Shown one piece after another: positions 7,615-10,642 of a stretch of DNA of 10,642 bases (its first letter is position 1; the number at the start of each line of letters is the position of its first letter). Made by a program: the position numbers and the translations under genes. The notes under the pieces are model-generated. The model did not search any database, had not been told where the DNA came from, and saw only the letters and a list, made by a program, of their open reading frames with translations. The stretch covers positions 1 through 10,642 of the forward strand of contig JASANC010000680.1 in assembly GCA_030248135.1 (NCBI GenBank), written 5' to 3'. This DNA is from Theristus sp. LFF4_11 (lineage: Eukaryota; Nematoda; Chromadorea; Monhysterida; Xyalidae).

Positions 7615-7780
7615 TTACGTCACTTTACCCGCATCCAGATACCGCTGGAATAACGGGCTGTTCCGTTTCACAACGAACGACAACGTCTTCTTGCGATAGA
7701 ACTCGCCATCCAGTTTCAAGTTGTCAATCACATCCGCAAGTAACACCGATCCGCCGATGCTCTGCCCGGGACCTTCGTAT
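7615..7780 (-). CDS. DCPS: DCPS scavenger decapping enzyme, last exon
   Basis: The exon contributes 54 residues plus a TAA stop, starting after the acceptor ACTCAG. It begins YEGPGQSIGGSVLLADVID and ends ...FQRYLDAGKVT, matching the C-terminal end of DCPS (family phrases such as AHLLAEVIENL and RTLTFALR). The tail after the HIT domain packs against the catalytic half of the homodimer. The exon enters in phase 2: AA from the previous exon plus A makes lysine. The protein ends at about the length expected for the family. Codon use is ordinary and matches the upstream exons. Confidence 0.92.
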
Positions 7781-7845
7781 CTGAGTGAAGACGCAACGGT
7801 TAAAAAATGCAAACGGTCAGAACATTTTAAAGTGAATGAATATTT

Positions 7846-8075
7846 ATCATCTTTTCTTTAAGACCTGCGACTCAATGCAGTTGTGGACGTGAAAGAAAAC
7901 TAGTTTCAATCTTCATGTGATAATTCAGAATAGCCTAAGTGACCCGGCCTTATTTAGGGGACTCGAATCCCCTTTTGCCAATTTTGAATTCCCGCATCGT
8001 GCATGAGACTGCTTACCCATCTATGCGCGCATTGAGACGCGGGACAAAAATAAAAGATATTATTCAAAAGATGAT
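7846..8075 (+). mobile_element. Foldback MITE-like element, copy B
   Basis: The 230-bp second copy lies in the opposite orientation to 2830-3066. The outermost arms ATCATCTTTT (7846-7855) and AAAAGATGAT (8066-8075) are exact inverses. Inner blocks GACGTGAAAG, AAACTAGTTTCAATCTT, CCTAAGTGAC, TATTTAGGGGACT, TTTTGCCAATTTTGAATT and GCATTGAG follow the order seen in copy A, with about three quarters identity or better in the core by eye. It fills about 72 percent of the 319-bp DCPS intron (7781-8099). The right arm is more decayed than the left. Confidence 0.7.
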
Positions 8076-8099
8076 AAGAAACGACAAAGCCTAACTCAC

Positions 8100-8258
8100 T
8101 TGATGTTCACGACGTGCACGTGCAGATGATAGAAGGTTGGTTGATAATGAAAATACACCCGTAATTGGTGACGCGACAACGAGAATCTCTCTCGAGCCAC
8201 TATGGCGACTTGCTTCGTGATTCGCTCCAACATCGGAATGTGTGCTGCTCGGAGATCA
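8100..8258 (-). CDS. DCPS: DCPS, HIT-motif exon
   Basis: The exon contributes 52 whole codons, entering in phase 2 (CG from the previous exon plus T makes arginine) and leaving with AA. It starts DLRAAHIPMLERITKQVA and carries the catalytic histidine triad YHLHVHVVNI near its end, preceded by LRVYFHYQP. DCPS is a HIT-superfamily pyrophosphatase that hydrolyses the m7GpppN cap left after 3'-to-5' mRNA decay, and the middle histidine of HxHxH is the nucleophile. The residues just before the motif read TF where the human protein, as I remember it, has SY; this is a mild change in the cap-binding face. The donor AA|GTGAGT is the only full-consensus donor in this gene. Confidence 0.95.
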
Positions 8259-8455
8259 CTGAAAATGATCAGAAGAAAAAACAAACACGTTTCGTGAGAA
8301 ACTTTGCGCAGTTTTTCCGCGACAGTTTGTATCCGGCTTGAATGGATGGACAATTCATTATTTTTACTGATGATTACAGACGCCGTGATTCTCTGAACAA
8401 CTTACTGATTGACTAACTGGTGAAATGACTCGTTGATTGTATTTCACGGAATAAC

Positions 8456-8914
8456 TACCGTATTACCTCTATTAACCCCCCCCCAAAATTAAACCCCCCC
8501 CCCAAAAATAAACCCCCACCCCCTCGACAAGTTTCCAAATAATCCCCCCCCAAAAAAAATAATCCCCCATGGGGGATTATTGAAACCTGTTTGAAACACA
8601 TACCCAGCGAATTCAGTGGCTGGTTGCAGTGAAAATGATGAAATTGTGCTACCAAAGGCCCCAAATGGATGAGTTAATGGTAATTTCATTACAAAAGGCT
8701 GTTGTAAAAGGAAATTTCTATGTAGAGTAGAAGTTTCTGCGACTTCCTTCCTGCCATGGAAGGTATTTTTGCCATTTGCCCACTCCTAAAAATGGTTTCC
8801 AAATAAACCCCCCCCCCCCAAAAAAATAAAGCCCCCCCCCAAAAATAAACCCCCACCCCCAGAAGTCGCTGAAGAAATAAACCCCCATGGGGGTTTATTA
8901 GAGGTAATACGGTA
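8456..8914. mobile_element. C-run-rich MITE-like element, copy 2
   Basis: This 459-bp copy has the same TACCGTATTACC / GGTAATACGGTA termini, TA-compatible flanks and block order as 6528-6995. It carries two perfect 24-bp palindromes: arm AATAATCCCCCA at 8558-8581 and arm AATAAACCCCCA at 8876-8899. C-runs alternate with AATAAA spacers. It lies inside the 761-bp DCPS intron (8259-9019) and makes up 60 percent of it. On the gene's sense (minus) strand it would put many G-runs into the pre-mRNA. Confidence 0.87.
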
Positions 8915-9019
8915 TCTATACTTAACTGACTTAATGAACCGACTGATTCAAGATCAGTGGGATGGCTGAAAAATTAACCGATAAAATAAACAACGGATTG
9001 GCGTGGTGCTTTGGCAGAC

Positions 9020-9189
9020 CGAATTGATTTGATGTTGCGTGTACGCACGAGCACTTGCATGTACAGCGTGTCCACCGTGTGACCGTCCCATTTCAAGTCG
9101 GGCGCAATCAGAAACCCGGTGTCCGGATCGACGTCGTCGTACCAGATTCGTTCGACCTCGGCCTTGCGCTCGAGAATGTTGTAGACCCA
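9020..9189 (-). CDS. DCPS: DCPS, cap-binding exon (WVYNIL to KSI)
   Basis: The exon contributes 56 codons plus two bases, starting after the acceptor TTTTTTTCAG. It reads WVYNILERKAEVERI, then DPDTGFLIAPDLKWDGHTVD, then LYMQVL. The opening tryptophan, the glutamate in KAEVERI, and the aspartate and lysine of PDLKW are residues known in the human enzyme to hold the m7G base and phosphates; all are kept here. The donor ATTCG|GTCTGC is dictated by phase. It is the only nearby GT that joins to the next exon without a stop, and it gives a gapless match to the family (RNIKSI-R-DLRAAHIP against human RGIRSLRDLTPEHLP from memory). Confidence 0.95.
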
Positions 9190-9467
9190 CTGAAAAAAAA
9201 ATCGCTGATTTTGACAGTCGAATATGCTCCAAACGACCAATCAACGCACGCAGCGCGTTCAAATGTGTTGCTGAGCTAACCGGTTTTTTTCATACAAAAA
9301 GTATGATACAAACAAACTTTTCGTTCCACTGGCTGGCTTTTAGAACCGCAATCCGAAACTGGAAACTTGAAATTGGAATTTGGAATCAGAGAAACAGCAA
9401 ACCGCAGTTGTTTGTTGCAACTTTTGTCCGCGAAAATGTTTTTCAAAACAATAAACCAAAAACCAAC

Positions 9468-9616
9468 ATCCAGTTTCATCATATGCTGCTCAAGAATGTA
9501 CGGTAGCGTGATCGTCTGGTAGTCTTCGGGTGACTCTTCAATGATGTACCACTCTTGCGCGCGATATTTCTCAATGTGCTGCGTAGTGCACGGCAGTATT
9601 ATGGTCGTTTTGATGT
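9468..9616 (-). CDS. DCPS: DCPS, N-terminal-domain exon (IKTTIILP to MMKLD)
   Basis: The exon contributes 49 codons after two bases that complete an aspartate. It reads IKTTIILPCTTQHIEKY, then ESPEDYQTITLPYILEQ, then MMKLD. It corresponds to the family stretch around NDVKTTVVYPAT and DDYRNITLP at the end of the domain-swapped N-terminal domain and the hinge to the HIT domain. The acceptor is TTTTTTGCAG. The donor GAT|GTTGGT leaves in phase 0 and joins directly to the tryptophan of the next exon with the same spacing as in the human protein. The frame continues open past the donor into the intron, but that extension has no family similarity. Confidence 0.93.
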
Positions 9617-9744
9617 CTGCAAAAAACGGCGGTAAAAACATCGAATCAACGTGCAGCAACGGGTTTATAAAGCAGCAACGCTGCACAGTGACAGTAAAGT
9701 TCTAGTACGAAGACATCACACTATGTGAAACACAGTAGATGTTG

Positions 9745-9762
9745 CACACACACACATACACA
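9745..9762. repeat. Microsatellite (CA)n
   Basis: CA repeat of about six units, followed by an interrupted TACACAT. Confidence 0.9.
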
Positions 9763-9963
9763 TTATTATCTTTCATTTTGGTCCCCGTTCTCTGTGCCTT
9801 TGCACACAGGGATAGGAAAAACGTTTCACAGAATCGCGGGAATTCAAAATTGGGTTACGGTAGCTGACGAAAGACGTCGGATGACGTCATGCGTCTGGTT
9901 CGGTGTCCGGCTTTTCCCCAACGCGTGAAACTTTTGTGCACGCGGTCTTCCTGTAACGATAAT

Positions 9964-10047
9964 ACACACACACACACACACACAGATTATGCAGACACGG
10001 GCGCCTACAACTCCAATATCGCATGTGTGCGTGCGTGTGTTTGTGTG
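9964..10047. repeat. Facing (CA)n and (TG)n tracts
   Basis: A pure CA run at 9964-9984 faces an interrupted TG run at 10024-10047 across a 39-bp spacer. The two tracts are complementary, so the block can form a hairpin or cruciform, and each tract alone favours Z-DNA. Confidence 0.88.
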
Positions 10048-10409
10048 CAACATTGCCTTGACGATCCAAGACACACCTGTGTTATGGTGTGGCCGTGAAG
10101 AGAGATAGTCAATCATGCGCAAATCAATCATCCGAAACACGTTTAGGTAAGTCAAAGTTTAACTAAAGCTAAATTTAGGTGGGGTGGGTGGTTGCACTTT
10201 AGATTTTACTATTATCCTTTTTCATACAAGTTTCTCAATTGGTGCATTATAGCAGAGTGGTGCAGTCTTCAGTCTTCGGAGTTTACAAGTCTCTGTGCTA
10301 CATTCGACTAAACGGGCCTATTCATGTACTCGCGCGTCACTTTAGCACGTGAAGCTGCGATGGTTTTTGCTTCATGAATGGCGCTTAACGGGTCGAAGGT
10401 CAAATGAAC

Positions 10410-10574
10410 CATTGATATCCGGTTTCGCGATCAGATGATAGACCGAGTAAATGTCGTTCGTCATCTCGTTGAGTAATTTTGACGTCACGGATAAGAACTG
10501 CTCAACAGTTTTTTCGTCGAACGATTTCTTCTCCAGGATGATCACGGCCGGTCGTTGTTGGCCCGACTGGGAAT
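10410..10574 (-). CDS. DCPS: DCPS, N-terminal-domain exon (5'-most one in the window)
   Basis: The exon contributes 54 codons, entered with AT (one base comes from the upstream exon) and left with a single G. It reads PAVIILEKKSFDEKTVEQFL, then TNDIYSVYHLIAKPDIN. This matches the family segment AVVILEKTPF and SNDIYSTYHLF; the asparagine of NDIY is a known cap contact in the human enzyme. The acceptor is TGTTTCAG. The donor CAATG|GTTCAT is fixed by phase: G plus AC gives aspartate, so PDIN-DIKTT mirrors human QLN-DVKTT. The better-looking CCC|GTTAAG 25 bases downstream would break the frame. The window holds about 268 DCPS residues. The family is near 337, so roughly 70 N-terminal residues lie beyond 10642. 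Confidence 0.93.
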
Positions 10575-10642
10575 CTGAAACACAGTTTGGTGTTTAGTGA
10601 ACAAAAATTTTGTTTTTTCTACTGCAGAAGTCGTATTCCATT

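Larger units (their letters stand above)
9617..10409. other. DCPS intron with dinucleotide repeats
   Basis: A 793-bp intron with no coding similarity. It contains two CA tracts and a TG tract (listed separately), and a tRNA-like or hairpin block near 10250-10320 that I do not accept as a gene. Open frames at 9725-10155 on both strands are products of the simple repeats. Confidence 0.7.

Noticed and set aside
9276..9467. Extension of the DCPS exon past 9468 as coding
   Set aside because: The frame stays open, but the family alignment jumps without a gap from MMKLD to the WVYN of the next exon, so this is intron.
10250..10320. tRNA gene on plus (AGCAGAGTGG start and an ATTCGA B-box-like word)
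   Set aside because: The start resembles initiator tRNA, but the acceptor and T arms do not pair. The block is better explained as a hairpin with arms TAGCAGAG and CTCTGTGCTA plus a duplicated CAGTCTT.

Overview
This window looks like nuclear DNA from an invertebrate animal. It holds two protein genes, both on the minus strand and both split by GT-AG introns of about 0.3 to 3 kb. The spaces between exons are filled with tandem satellites, short non-autonomous transposons and microsatellites. One gene is a hunchback (hb) type C2H2 zinc-finger gene. Hunchback is best known from protostomes (arthropods, nematodes, annelids, molluscs), so a protostome is the most likely source. I cannot name the phylum from this sequence.

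Layout. 1-2287: downstream of the hb stop, with no recognisable gene; it holds microsatellites, a cluster of inverted CCAAT boxes and a small promoter-like block. 2288-6124 (minus): the hb-like gene in two inferred exons. Exon 1 (6124-5795) carries the N-terminal finger pair and exon 2 (2815-2288) the four middle fingers. The intron between them (about 2.98 kb) contains a 237-bp foldback element touching the acceptor side, two related tandem-repeat arrays (about 172-bp and 149-bp units), and an 878-bp transposon-like element with 145-bp terminal inverted repeats that ends 39 bp from the proposed splice donor. 6125-7614: intergenic DNA with the first copy of a C-run-rich MITE-like element. 7615-10574 (minus): five exons of the scavenger mRNA decapping enzyme DCPS, covering everything from about the N-terminal quarter to the stop; the first exon(s) lie beyond position 10642. 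Two of its introns carry a second copy of the foldback element and a second copy of the C-rich element.

The two genes are head-to-tail neighbours and nothing suggests that they act together: hb is a transcription regulator and DCPS is an mRNA-decay enzyme. I saw no complete transposase, no operon, no CRISPR and no viral gene. The DCPS exon junctions are fixed by matching codon phase and by gapless agreement with the DCPS family as I remember it. The hb junction is fixed by phase and splice-site grammar only. The best leads are the unusually short hb product (no C-terminal finger pair seen), the three transposon families placed tightly against exons, and donor sites that are weak beyond the GT.
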